Shown here piece after piece: positions 51,250 through 59,323 of a stretch of 64,000 nt of DNA (position 1 is the stretch's first letter; every line of letters begins with the position of its first letter). Position numbers and translations under genes: made by a program. The notes below the pieces were generated by a model. It had not been told where the DNA came from, did no database searches, and saw only the letters and a list, made by a program, of their open reading frames with translations. The stretch comes from RGIG3009 sp045630285 (GTDB taxonomy: Bacteria; Bacillota; Clostridia; Oscillospirales; Acutalibacteraceae). The DNA is taken from NCBI GenBank assembly GCA_045630285.1, contig JAZQSX010000018.1, forward strand, positions 50,918 through 114,917, in the 5' to 3' direction.

Positions 51250-51279
51250 ATTCTACTGCGCAGCACCGAAGCTTGTCAA
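51250..51279 (-). promoter_or_regulatory. Promoter of amidotransferase-HAD genes
   Basis: Minus strand TTGACA (51279-51274), 18-bp spacer, TAGAAT (51255-51250). Confidence 0.65.
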
Positions 51280-51280
51280 G

Positions 51281-51310
51281 AAAAAAGGCGATCCGAAGAT
51301 CGCCTTTTTT
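51281..51310 (-). terminator. Terminator of the PRTase-like gene
   Basis: 13-bp stem (51281-51293 with 51298-51310) and CGAA loop, flanked by A and T tracts. Confidence 0.9.
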
Positions 51311-51319
51311 ACACAGTAT

Positions 51320-51961
51320 TTACAACTTGGAGAAGCCGTGACAATTGACCAGTGCATCCAGCTTCTGTCCCGCCTTACACATCGGGCATTCGTGGGACGG
51401 ATAGCTTTGATAATCCGGCAGATCCTTCGGGTCAAACACCGAACGAACCGGGAGACCTCTGCACTCCTCAGCCGTAGAGAAAATTGCCGCTACGCCGGAT
51501 ACCGATCCACCATAATACTGAATGGCATCGATCGCCGCCTCCACTGTTTTACCGGAAGCAACCGAAACTGCCAGGATCATCACGTGCTTTCCTTCAATCA
51601 TCGGAATGATGTTATCACGGAAGAGCAGCTGACTTCCCGCCGTCGTTTCAGGAGTAACGACATAGATCGATTTATGGGCGTTCATATTGATGAAATCTGC
51701 CTTGGACAAGCAATCCGCAAAGCAAGCACCGATAACCTCCGTACCGTCCAAGCACAGAATCGTATCGACCACAGTGTCCACCCGATAATACGTACTGAGC
51801 TCTTCGGCAACCGCACGAGCTTCGGACATACGGGCCTTTTGCGCCACCACGTCAATGTAGTAATTGCTGTGGCAGTTGCTGGTGGCAAAATGTCCCATTG
51901 CCACTCGCAAAAAGAGGTTGTTCCGCTTCGTTGCGTATTTCATCGTGTTCAAAGTAGGCAT
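51320..51961 (-). CDS. Phosphoribosyltransferase-like protein (OPRTase type) with altered PRPP loop
   Basis: 213 aa from ATG 51961, which has a strong AAGGAGG site. It follows the type I PRTase fold pattern of orotate phosphoribosyltransferase: LRVAMGHFATSNCHSNYYIDV at the N-terminus, DTVVDTILCLDGTEVIGACFADCL, IYVVTPE. The PRPP loop, normally with two acidic residues (DD or ED before TGGT), reads VMILAVSVASGKTVEAA, so both acids are missing. The C-terminus has HECPMCKAGQKLDAL and a later Cys-His, a possible metal site. Catalysis of a normal PRPP reaction is doubtful; a regulatory or changed role is possible. Confidence 0.7.
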   Translation of the reverse strand: MPTLNTMKYATKRNNLFLRVAMGHFATSNCHSNYYIDVVAQKARMSEARAVAEELSTYYRVDTVVDTILCLDGTEVIGACFADCLSKADFINMNAHKSIYVVTPETTAGSQLLFRDNIIPMIEGKHVMILAVSVASGKTVEAAIDAIQYYGGSVSGVAAIFSTAEECRGLPVRSVFDPKDLPDYQSYPSHECPMCKAGQKLDALVNCHGFSKL

Positions 51962-51995
51962 AGTGTTTCCTCCTTGTGTTGGATTGTTCACCTAT

Positions 51996-52024
51996 ATTGT
52001 AAACGATTTCCACACACAAGGCAA
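51996..52024 (-). promoter_or_regulatory. Promoter of the PRTase-like gene
   Basis: Minus strand TTGCCT (52024-52019), 17-bp spacer, TACAAT (52001-51996). Confidence 0.6.
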
Positions 52025-52060
52025 GAACTTTTTTCAAAAAAGCCACAAAACTTACACAAT

Positions 52061-52837
52061 TTATCCAATCATTGAGCGTCCTTCCCAATCGGGATCGCTG
52101 AAAACGCCCATAACTTCCGCAATAGTCGGAGCAACATCCAGTAGCGAGGCGTTTTCAATCACACGGCCGGGAGTAAACTCCTTGCCACGGAAAAACAGCG
52201 GAATCGTCATATCCTCTGGCAATTCCGAGCCGTGGGAGCGGTCGTGACCGCCATGGTCCGCCATAACGATCACGGTGTATTCGTCGCCAAAGCGTTCTAC
52301 AATACGCTTAACATTATCGATCGCAATATGGATACGCCGCAGGTACTCTTTGCTCATCCAACCGTTATCGTGACCGCCCTTTTCATCGGTCTCCACCATA
52401 TACAAAAACACGAAATCCGGTTTACGGGTATCGATCAACGCTTCTGCCCTATCGGTCAGCACCGTATCACAGCTTTCCTCCATATACGCATTGATATACG
52501 TAGCGTATTTCAGAGTACCGGGAGAAGCAATGTCACGCAACGGCTCCCAGCCGTAAAACATTGCAGAAACGCCACCGGCCTCGGCGATCTTTTCAAAAAT
52601 GCCTTTAACGGGACGCACCTGCGGTACGTAGGTATTCGTTAAAATGCCGTGCCGCTGCGGTGTAACGGAATGTGACATAGAAAAATGGCACGGAAACGTG
52701 ACAGACGGGATCATCGAGCTGGCAGAAAACGTGTGCGCACACTGCTTCGTGAGTACTTCAACGTATGGGTTACCGCAAGCCTTAAGTCCGTCCGGTCGCA
52801 TACCGTCGATCGAGATCAGAATCACCTTTTTATCCAT
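52061..52837 (-). CDS. Alkaline phosphatase-superfamily enzyme (type I phosphodiesterase/nucleotide pyrophosphatase-like)
   Basis: 258 aa, cytoplasmic by sequence. Metal and nucleophile positions of the NPP family: D11 in SIDGMRPDG, nucleophile T47 in PSVTFPCHFS, TDEKGG with a metal-like Asp near 150, and VMADHGGHDRSHG near 192-204 with Asp/His ligands, plus a late His position not clear. It is shorter than secreted NPPs. Likely a phosphodiesterase or phosphomutase-like hydrolase; substrate unknown. 12 bases downstream of the NSS transporter gene. Confidence 0.8.
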   Translation of the reverse strand: MDKKVILISIDGMRPDGLKACGNPYVEVLTKQCAHTFSASSMIPSVTFPCHFSMSHSVTPQRHGILTNTYVPQVRPVKGIFEKIAEAGGVSAMFYGWEPLRDIASPGTLKYATYINAYMEESCDTVLTDRAEALIDTRKPDFVFLYMVETDEKGGHDNGWMSKEYLRRIHIAIDNVKRIVERFGDEYTVIVMADHGGHDRSHGSELPEDMTIPLFFRGKEFTPGRVIENASLLDVAPTIAEVMGVFSDPDWEGRSMIG

Positions 52838-52849
52838 AAGAACACCTTC

Positions 52850-54208
52850 TTAAATTTTGACGATACCCAAGCCATCCAAAACCGATGAAACAAGGATCAA
52901 AATGATACACACCGGAGCAATATACTTAATGATAACGGTAAAGAGAACCTTTTTCGTGAACTTGCCGCCAATCTCCATTTCCTCGATCAGCATCTTCGGT
53001 TTGATAACATATCCGACGAAAATACAAGTCAACAGCGCCACAATCGGCATCAAAACGCTATTACTGATAAAATCAAATATATCCAGGATCTGCAAACCGG
53101 CAATGGTGAAACCGCCCCACACGCCATAGCCAAGCGATGACGGTATACCGAGCAGTAAGCTGAGGAGAAACACCATCAAGCAGGACTTACGGCGGCTCCA
53201 ATGTAATTTATCCTGCAAAACGGATACGATCGTCTCCATCAAGGAAATGGACGATGTCAGCGCCGCAAAGAACACAAGCATGAAGAACAACGCACCAATA
53301 ATCGTTCCACCGGTCATGGATTCGAAGACCTTCGGCAGCGTTGCAAACATCAAAGGAGCACCCTTTTGCAATATTTCCGCCTCATTACCGCCCGAGAAGG
53401 AAAACACAGCCGGAATAACCATCAAGCCGGCCAAAAAAGCGATACCGGTATCGAAGATCTCGATCTGATGCACCGAAGATTCCAGACGAATGTCCTTTTT
53501 CATGTACGAACCGTAGGTAATCATAATGCCCATGGCGATCGACATGGAATAGAACAGCTGACCCATAGCCGCCAAAACCGTGGTGGCAGAGAACTTCGAA
53601 AAATCAGGGGTCAAGTAATACGCCACACCGTCCATAGCGCCGGGCATAAACATGCCATAAACCGCGATAAACAGTGTCAGAACGACCAAAAGCGGCATCA
53701 TAAACTTACTGACCTTCTCAACACCTTTTTCCACGCCAAACAGCACGATCAGCGCCGTCAAGCCGATAAACAAAAGGAACCAGCCCAACGGTTCAAAGGT
53801 GCTGCCGATAAAGTTGCCAAAATAATCCCCTCCCGCACTGGCAGAGGCACCACCAGATACGAATACGGCAAAATATTTCATCACCCAGCCGCCGATAACA
53901 GAATAGTACGGCAAAATGATGACCGGCACGATGGCTGCCATCCAACCGATAAAGCTGTATTTCTTATTCAGCGACGCAAAGGCGCTGATAGCACTCTTCC
54001 CCGTTTTGCGGCCGATCGCAATCTCGGCTGACATCAGCGCAAAGCCAAGTGTCACCGCCAAGACCAGATAAACCAACAGGAAGATACCGCCGCCGTATTT
54101 TGCTGCCAAATACGGAAAACGCCAAATGTTACCCAAGCCAACAGCCGAGCCCGCTGCTGCCAGCACAAAACCGATTTTACCGGTAAAGCTGCTTCTGTTT
54201 TCGCTCAT
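52850..54208 (-). CDS. Sodium-dependent transporter, NSS (SNF) family
   Basis: 452 aa from ATG 54208 (GAGAGG site); the GTG at 54217 is less well placed. About 11 to 12 membrane segments. The N-terminus is the bacterial NSS signature GKIGFVLAAAGSAVGLGNIWRFPY with the Na+ and substrate-binding unwound TM1 (AVGLGN). Family members import amino acids with Na+. The partner phosphodiesterase-like gene follows in the same transcript. Confidence 0.92.
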   Translation of the reverse strand: MSENRSSFTGKIGFVLAAAGSAVGLGNIWRFPYLAAKYGGGIFLLVYLVLAVTLGFALMSAEIAIGRKTGKSAISAFASLNKKYSFIGWMAAIVPVIILPYYSVIGGWVMKYFAVFVSGGASASAGGDYFGNFIGSTFEPLGWFLLFIGLTALIVLFGVEKGVEKVSKFMMPLLVVLTLFIAVYGMFMPGAMDGVAYYLTPDFSKFSATTVLAAMGQLFYSMSIAMGIMITYGSYMKKDIRLESSVHQIEIFDTGIAFLAGLMVIPAVFSFSGGNEAEILQKGAPLMFATLPKVFESMTGGTIIGALFFMLVFFAALTSSISLMETIVSVLQDKLHWSRRKSCLMVFLLSLLLGIPSSLGYGVWGGFTIAGLQILDIFDFISNSVLMPIVALLTCIFVGYVIKPKMLIEEMEIGGKFTKKVLFTVIIKYIAPVCIILILVSSVLDGLGIVKI

Positions 54209-54238
54209 AGCAAACACCTCTCAAAGAAATCTTTTGTT

Positions 54239-54267
54239 ATTGTACCAAACATTAACAAAAAGGTCAA
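54239..54267 (-). promoter_or_regulatory. Promoter of NSS transporter operon
   Basis: Minus strand TTGACC (54267-54262), 17-bp spacer, TACAAT (54244-54239). Confidence 0.7.
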
Positions 54268-54320
54268 ATGATATTTACATCAAAGTCGCAAACAATGTTT
54301 TGTCCTGCGGACACAAGCAC

Positions 54321-54359
54321 AAAAAATAAAGGGACTGTTGAAACAGTCCCTTTATTTTT

Positions 54360-54360
<1 letters not shown>
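54321..54360 (-). terminator. Terminator of the tRNA-Asp/tRNA-Thr transcript
   Basis: Very symmetric hairpin (stem of about 19 bp, 54321-54339 with 54342-54360) flanked by A and T tracts, directly after the CCA end of tRNA-Thr. Confidence 0.88.
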
Positions 54361-54435
<75 letters not shown>

Positions 54436-54440
54436 AATTA

Positions 54441-54517
54441 TGGCGACCTGAAGGGGGCTCGAACCGTCGACCTCTAGCGAGACAGGCTAGCGTTCTAACC
54501 AGCTGAACTACCGGGCC
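54441..54517 (-). tRNA. tRNA-Asp(GTC), probably degenerate
   Basis: The 5' half is a normal tRNA-Asp (acceptor GGCCCGG, D arm, anticodon stem CTAGC/GCTAG). The loop is CTGTCTC: anticodon GTC but position 37 is T, where functional tRNAs have a purine. The T stem GACGG faces CCCCT (two mismatches and one G-U), and the acceptor has a C-A mismatch at 5-68. CCA is encoded. Probably a decaying copy, though it keeps a consensus promoter. Confidence 0.75.
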
Positions 54518-54560
54518 ATATAAGCGCCGCAACCGGATGTCGGCATCAGCGACGCTTTAC

Positions 54561-54589
54561 ATTATATCGTCTGAAAGCAGGTTTGTCAA
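54561..54589 (-). promoter_or_regulatory. Promoter of the tRNA-Asp/tRNA-Thr pair
   Basis: Minus strand consensus TTGACA (54589-54584), 17-bp spacer, TATAAT (54566-54561). Confidence 0.88.
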
Positions 54590-54618
54590 CAAGTTTTTTT
54601 GCAAAAAACACGGTTTAT

Positions 54619-55836
54619 TCACTTTTTCGCAGAATCTTTCGGATCCGGCGCACCGTCAAGCACGGAACACCGTTTGACAGAGGCGGTTCCGTACCGTTCC
54701 CGCAGGGTATCCACCACCGATTCCAACTTTCCCATTCGCTCCCGATCGTGATCCTCTTCGGCATCGAACAGGCATATTTGCTCACTTTCCCCGTCCTTTT
54801 CCAGGTGGCAAGCCGTCACCGTCAAGCTGCGCACCGGCGTCCCCTCCTGCCAACAATCACGAAGTAAAACGGCAGCTTCCCGATACATTTCCGGCACAAG
54901 ATCAGTGGCACGGGCGATCGTTCGTTGTCTTGTAATGGTTTTCAGCGAAGGATATTTGATCGTCAGCTGAATCACGGTGCATCGTTGACCGGCACGGCGC
55001 AGGCGAGCTGCAACCGGCTCAATAAGATACAGCAGCCCACGGAGCAATTCCTCTTCCGTATCCAAATCGCCCCGAAACGTCATACCGTTACCCACGGATT
55101 TCGCATCGGGTCGATCACCGAATAGACGCACCGGTGAGGGATCAATGCCGTTAGCGCCGTCATAGAACTGTCCTCCGGCTTTTCCTAACGCCGCCACCAG
55201 GCAGGCACGGTCCGCCGCCGCCAATTCACCGATCGTGCGGATTCCCATTTTGTGCAGCGTTGCCTCCGCGGACTTTCCCACAAATAAAAAGCGGGATACC
55301 GGCAAAGGATACAGCAAAGACTGATACGTCTCACGGGACAGCACCGTGGTCGCATCCGGCTTTTTGTAATCGCTCCCCAGCTTGGCCAAGGTTTTATTAA
55401 ACGACACGCCAACCGAAATGGTAATTCCCAGTTCCTCCCGAACACGGCGGCGCAGCGTATCGGCAATGGTTTTCCCGTCGCCAAACAAGCGGCGGCTTCC
55501 CGTGACGTCCAGCCACGATTCATCAATACTGAACGGCTCCACCCGATCGGTGTACTCGCAATACATGGCGTTGATCTTGTGGTAAAACTCGTCATACCTC
55601 TCAAAATGCGGCGGTACCAGCACCAGCTCCGGACATTTTCGCTTCGCCTGCCACACCGTCTCTGCCGTAACGATGCCGAACCTTTTGGCAGCCTCGTTCT
55701 TAGCAAGCACAATGCCGTGACGATCGGCAGGATCGCCGCACACCGCCATCGGTACTTCTCTCAACTCGGGACGATAGACGCACTCCACCGAGGCGTAAAA
55801 GCTGTTACAATCGCAGTGTAAAATACAACGGTCCAC
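54619..55836 (-). CDS. dinB: DNA polymerase IV (Y family)
   Basis: 405 aa from a GTG at 55836 with a CCGGAGGTGGG site. Error-prone translesion polymerase. The palm motif HCDCNSFYASVEC is at residues 7-19 and the catalytic SIDESWLDVTG near 101-111; a helix-hairpin-helix region follows near 180 and the little-finger domain near 240-345. The C-terminal 50 residues, up to DPKDSAKK, do not show a clear beta-clamp motif to me. Controlled by an SOS box, see next entries. Confidence 0.93.
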   Translation of the reverse strand: MDRCILHCDCNSFYASVECVYRPELREVPMAVCGDPADRHGIVLAKNEAAKRFGIVTAETVWQAKRKCPELVLVPPHFERYDEFYHKINAMYCEYTDRVEPFSIDESWLDVTGSRRLFGDGKTIADTLRRRVREELGITISVGVSFNKTLAKLGSDYKKPDATTVLSRETYQSLLYPLPVSRFLFVGKSAEATLHKMGIRTIGELAAADRACLVAALGKAGGQFYDGANGIDPSPVRLFGDRPDAKSVGNGMTFRGDLDTEEELLRGLLYLIEPVAARLRRAGQRCTVIQLTIKYPSLKTITRQRTIARATDLVPEMYREAAVLLRDCWQEGTPVRSLTVTACHLEKDGESEQICLFDAEEDHDRERMGKLESVVDTLRERYGTASVKRCSVLDGAPDPKDSAKK

Positions 55837-55853
55837 CGTCCCACCTCCGGTTT

Positions 55854-55867
55854 AGAACATTTGTTCT
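55854..55867. promoter_or_regulatory. SOS box (LexA/DinR operator) of the pol IV gene
   Basis: Perfect palindrome AGAACATTTGTTCT, matching the Firmicutes LexA core GAAC-N4-GTTC, placed just after the -10 box and before the start codon. It should repress pol IV until DNA damage. Confidence 0.82.
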
Positions 55868-55870
55868 TTT

Positions 55871-55899
55871 ATTATAACCGATTCCCTCTCCTTTGTCAA
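55871..55899 (-). promoter_or_regulatory. Pol IV gene promoter
   Basis: Minus strand consensus TTGACA (55899-55894), 17-bp spacer, TATAAT (55876-55871); the SOS box covers the start site. Confidence 0.88.
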
Positions 55900-55908
55900 G
55901 TAAACCGA

Positions 55909-55938
55909 TTGACAAATACGGTGCACTGCCGCTATACT
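55909..55938 (+). promoter_or_regulatory. galM promoter
   Basis: TTGACA (55909-55914), 18-bp spacer, TATACT (55933-55938), divergent from the pol IV gene. Confidence 0.75.
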
Positions 55939-55965
55939 GAAAGAAATACCAAGGAGGCGATTCTC

Positions 55966-56988
55966 ATGTTTCAAAAAGTGCACTACGGAACTCTGCCGAA
56001 CGGCGAGTCTGTTTCTCTGCTTTCCCTCTCCAGTGCTGACGGTATGTCCGTCTCGTTTATCACCTACGGCGCTACGATGACCTCTCTGCAGGTGCGTGGG
56101 CGGGATGTCGTTTTGGGCTACAATTCCTTGGAGGAATATTTGAAAGATACCGCTTCGATCGGTGTTACGGTGGGACGGTACGCCAACCGTATTGCAGGCG
56201 GCGTATTTCCGTTGAATGGCAAATCCTACGACGTCGGTCGCAACGAAACCGCCAGAAATGGACATCTGCACGGCGGCGAAGTCGGGTTCCAGCACAAAAA
56301 CTGGTCTTTGGAATCCCACGATGACAAGTCTTTTACCTTGTCGCTCCTTTCGCCGGACGGCGATATGGGCTATCCCGGTACGCTTATGCTGCAACTGCGT
56401 GTAGCGTTTGACGATCCCAGTGCCCTGTCGCTTACTTATACCGCCGTTACTGACAAAGATACCGTCGTCAACTTCACAAATCACGCCTATTTCAATCTGA
56501 ACGGTTACGACGGCGGCGACGTATTGGACACCGTATTACAGATCCATGCTGATGCGATCCTTGCGGTAAACGAGCGCCTGATCCCCACCGGCGAACGGTT
56601 ATCAGTAACCGGCACGCCCTTTGATTTCCGCAACGCAAAGCCTATCGGCCGGGACATCGACAGCGATCACCAGCAGCTTGCTGTCGGCGGCGGTTACGAC
56701 CATAACTTTATTTTAGGCGAAACGGCCGCCTATCGCCACGCTGTTACCGCCTATTCCCCCCGCTCCGGCATCCGTATGCGTTGCTACACCGATCAACCCG
56801 GCGTACAGCTCTACACCGCCAATTTCCTGAATACCGATTTCGGCAAAGGCGGCGCCATGACCCGGCACCAAGGCTTCTGCCTTGAGACGCAACACTTCCC
56901 CGACAGTCCGAATCACCCGGATTTTCCATCGACCGCACTACACGCCGGAGAAACTTTTGTCAGTCGCACGGTATACGCCTTTGAATAA
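55966..56988 (+). CDS. galM: Aldose 1-epimerase
   Basis: 340 aa from ATG 55966 (AAGGAGGCG site); the longer frame from 55861 covers the promoter. Interconverts alpha and beta anomers of galactose or glucose. Motifs: GATMTSLQV near 30, VGRYANRIAGG near 68, catalytic His in FTNHAYFNL near 165 and Glu in CLETQHFPDSPN near 305. It fits with the alpha-galactosidases elsewhere in the window. Confidence 0.93.
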   Translation: MFQKVHYGTLPNGESVSLLSLSSADGMSVSFITYGATMTSLQVRGRDVVLGYNSLEEYLKDTASIGVTVGRYANRIAGGVFPLNGKSYDVGRNETARNGHLHGGEVGFQHKNWSLESHDDKSFTLSLLSPDGDMGYPGTLMLQLRVAFDDPSALSLTYTAVTDKDTVVNFTNHAYFNLNGYDGGDVLDTVLQIHADAILAVNERLIPTGERLSVTGTPFDFRNAKPIGRDIDSDHQQLAVGGGYDHNFILGETAAYRHAVTAYSPRSGIRMRCYTDQPGVQLYTANFLNTDFGKGGAMTRHQGFCLETQHFPDSPNHPDFPSTALHAGETFVSRTVYAFE

Positions 56989-57033
56989 ACACGAAATACA
57001 GCGCCTATACTCCTTACCAAAGGAGGCGTTGCT

Positions 57034-57645
57034 ATGTCTGTTGAATTCAAAAACAGCGAAACAAAAACCAATCTGATGCGTGCGTTTGCCGGTGAAAGTC
57101 AAGCCAGAAACCGCTATACCTTTGCCGCAGAGCAGGCGCACAAAGAAAACCTACACGTTGTTGAGGCTGCATTTCTTTTCACGGCCGGACAGGAAAAGGA
57201 ACATGCCGGTATCTTCTACAAGCATCTGCAAGAGCTTGCGGGAGAAACGATCACCATTGACGGCGGTTTCCCCGTGGATATTTCCAATTCGATCGCCGAA
57301 CTGTTGCGACAGGCCCGCCACAATGAATACGAAGAATACGAAGATGCCTATAAGCATTTCGGCGATACCGCAGAGCGGGAAGGCTTCCCCAAGGTTGCAG
57401 CTTCGTTCCGCATGATCGGTGCGATTGAAAAGATACACGGCGACCGTTTCGGTATGCTTGCCGATCTGTTGGAACAGAACAAGCTGTTTGTATCCGATAT
57501 GGAGTGTCAATGGATGTGTCTCAACTGCGGCCACACGTATTCCGGCAAAACCGCACCTGAGAAATGTCCTGTCTGTGACCACGATCAGGGTTATTTCATT
57601 CGATTGACGCTGGCACCGTATACCGACGCACAAACCATGCAGTAA
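57034..57645 (+). CDS. rbr: Rubrerythrin
   Basis: 203 aa. Peroxide-reducing non-heme diiron protein of anaerobes. The ferritin-like domain has the Glu/ExxH ligands (FAGESQARNRYTFAAEQA near 18 and QEKEHAGIF near 50; EKIHGDRF near 131), and the C-terminal rubredoxin domain has C-x2-C-x12-C-x2-C (CLNC to CPVC, about 167-186). AAAGGAGGCG precedes the ATG. Protects hydrogenase-containing cells from oxidants (inference). Confidence 0.95.
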   Translation: MSVEFKNSETKTNLMRAFAGESQARNRYTFAAEQAHKENLHVVEAAFLFTAGQEKEHAGIFYKHLQELAGETITIDGGFPVDISNSIAELLRQARHNEYEEYEDAYKHFGDTAEREGFPKVAASFRMIGAIEKIHGDRFGMLADLLEQNKLFVSDMECQWMCLNCGHTYSGKTAPEKCPVCDHDQGYFIRLTLAPYTDAQTMQ

Positions 57646-57650
57646 AAGAA

Positions 57651-57681
57651 AGCCGCAGTAGCATACTACTGCGGCTTTTTG
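57651..57681. terminator. Rubrerythrin terminator
   Basis: 10-bp stem (57651-57660 with 57667-57676) and T5; lies between convergent genes and ends at the stop of the CNNM-type gene. Confidence 0.85.
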
Positions 57682-59019
57682 TTATTCTTCGATGGTTTTT
57701 TGCTCTTTGGCAGGCGGATCAATCAACGATACCATAGCGATACGCACCTGGTGATCAACCACCTTGCGCACATGAATTGTCAACCCGTGTGCCTCCAGTT
57801 CAAACTGGCTGCCATCCTCCGGAACAGAACCGAGAGCACCAAAGATCAGGCCGTTAAAGGTACTGTGATCCTCAGTGGGTAACGAAATCTCCAGGGCGTC
57901 CTCGACTTCACGCAGCGGTGCGTTACCACTGATTTTCCACGTGCGAGAATCCAGGCGCTGAATGATCGGCGCATCCTCGTCCTTCGTTGCGATCTCACCC
58001 AGATCACCAACCAATTCCTCCACCAAATCGTTCATGGAAATGACGCCGCACATACCGCCGTACTCATCCAAAACCACGGCGAAATGTGTGTGCGCTTTTT
58101 TCATATTTTTAAAAAGCACGTCCGCTTTGACCGTCTTCGGGACAAAATACGCCTCGCCGACAGCCCGCTTCATCACGTTGCTGCGACTGCGATTTTCAAG
58201 TCGGAAATACTTTTTCGCATTCAGTACGCCGATCACGTCGTCTACCGTTTCATTGCAGACGGGATAATAGGTGTGTTCACTGTTACGAATGGTTTGCTTC
58301 CATTCTTCATCCGTTTCATCCACCCACAACAGCGTCACTTCCGTACGATGCGTAGCAATATCGTCCGCACTTAAATCATCAAACTCGAACACGTTTTGGA
58401 TAAACTCTTTTTCATCGTTATCAATAGCGCCCTGCTCACTGCCGGCGTCCACCATCAGGCGAATATCCTCTTCACTGACCTCTTCATCGTCAGCATTGGG
58501 GTCAATGCGCATCAGGCGCAAGACGCCGTTGGTAGAAACCGTCAAAAAACTAACGATCGGTGCAAACAGTTTGGACATCACCAAAAGCAGGTTGGACAGT
58601 GCCAGTGCCAGCTTCTCCGAATTGCGCATTGCTACACGCTTGGGAACCAACTCACCCAAAACCAGTGTGAAATACGACAAAATAAGCGTGATTGCAATAA
58701 CAGCAATGGTGTTTAAGGTACCGGCGGGAATCGTAACGCCAACGTCGATCAACCAACGCACCAACGGATCGGCAAAGTTATCTGCGGCAAAAGCACTACC
58801 CAAAAAGCCGGACAGCGTAATCGCTACCTGAATGACCGCCAAAAACCGTGCGGGCTGTTTTTTCATTTTCGCAAGACGACCGGCACGCTTGTTACCCTCA
58901 TCCGCCAGCTTGTCAAGCTTCGCCTCGTTCAGACTAATGACTGCAATCTCTGCGCTGGCAAAAATGGCATTCAACGCAATCAGAATGACCTGCACCAACA
59001 GCATAAGCCATATGTCCAT
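57682..59019 (-). CDS. CNNM/CorC-type membrane protein (DUF21-CBS-CorC_HlyC)
   Basis: 445 aa. Three-part layout of the hemolysin-like CNNM/MpfA family, linked to Mg2+ efflux and Mg homeostasis: DUF21 membrane domain (1 to about 190) with FASAEIAVISLNEAKLDKLA, a CBS pair (about 200-330), and a C-terminal CorC_HlyC domain (about 350-430, TWKISGNAPLREVEDAL). AAAGGAGCG precedes ATG 59019. Transcribed from a strong promoter at 59211-59239 with a leader that carries a small ORF and a terminator. Confidence 0.88.
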   Translation of the reverse strand: MDIWLMLLVQVILIALNAIFASAEIAVISLNEAKLDKLADEGNKRAGRLAKMKKQPARFLAVIQVAITLSGFLGSAFAADNFADPLVRWLIDVGVTIPAGTLNTIAVIAITLILSYFTLVLGELVPKRVAMRNSEKLALALSNLLLVMSKLFAPIVSFLTVSTNGVLRLMRIDPNADDEEVSEEDIRLMVDAGSEQGAIDNDEKEFIQNVFEFDDLSADDIATHRTEVTLLWVDETDEEWKQTIRNSEHTYYPVCNETVDDVIGVLNAKKYFRLENRSRSNVMKRAVGEAYFVPKTVKADVLFKNMKKAHTHFAVVLDEYGGMCGVISMNDLVEELVGDLGEIATKDEDAPIIQRLDSRTWKISGNAPLREVEDALEISLPTEDHSTFNGLIFGALGSVPEDGSQFELEAHGLTIHVRKVVDHQVRIAMVSLIDPPAKEQKTIEE

Positions 59020-59062
59020 AATATTCGATACGCTCCTTTATTTACTTCCAAAACACAACAAA

Positions 59063-59100
59063 ACACAGCCCGTGTCCCGTAAAGCAAGAACAGGCTGTGT
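59063..59100 (-). terminator. Terminator-like hairpin in the CNNM gene leader
   Basis: 8-bp stem in the minus transcript (59100-59093 with 59070-59063), followed by a U-rich run with a few G. It starts 3 bases after the stop codon of the small upstream ORF and 44 bases before the gene start. Confidence 0.6.
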
Positions 59101-59103
59101 CAC

Positions 59104-59157
59104 TTATCCAATCGTATTGACCGTGCATAAGGGAGGTCGGTCGCCGCCGTTATCCAT
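59104..59157 (-). CDS. Candidate leader peptide of the CNNM-type gene (17 aa)
   Basis: A small frame MDNGGDRPPLCTVNTIG with ATG at 59157 and TAA at 59104, on the transcript from the promoter at 59211-59239. AGGAG (59175-59171) lies 13 bases before the ATG, a little far. A ribosome at its stop would cover the 5' arm of the following hairpin. The peptide has Asp residues and a Pro-Pro pair, as do some Mg2+-sensing leaders, but this link is inference. Confidence 0.45.
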   Translation of the reverse strand: MDNGGDRPPLCTVNTIG

Positions 59158-59210
59158 GGATGGATTGTCGCTCCTTTTGGAATGTTTACAGTAAAACTGT
59201 GTTGTGATGT

Positions 59211-59239
59211 ATTATACACAATCCACCGCCTTCTGTCAA
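59211..59239 (-). promoter_or_regulatory. CNNM-type gene promoter
   Basis: Minus strand consensus TTGACA (59239-59234), 17-bp spacer, TATAAT (59216-59211). Start expected near 59204, a leader of about 185 nt. Confidence 0.88.
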
Positions 59240-59257
59240 GTAAAATGTAAGTTAGGA

Positions 59258-59286
59258 TTGAAATCGTCAAGAAAATCGTGTATACT
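59258..59286 (+). promoter_or_regulatory. chrA pair promoter
   Basis: TTGAAA (59258-59263), 17-bp spacer, TATACT (59281-59286), divergent from the CNNM promoter. Confidence 0.7.
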
Positions 59287-59323
59287 AAATCCAAATGTTT
59301 ACCGAAAGAAGGTATGTAGATTT

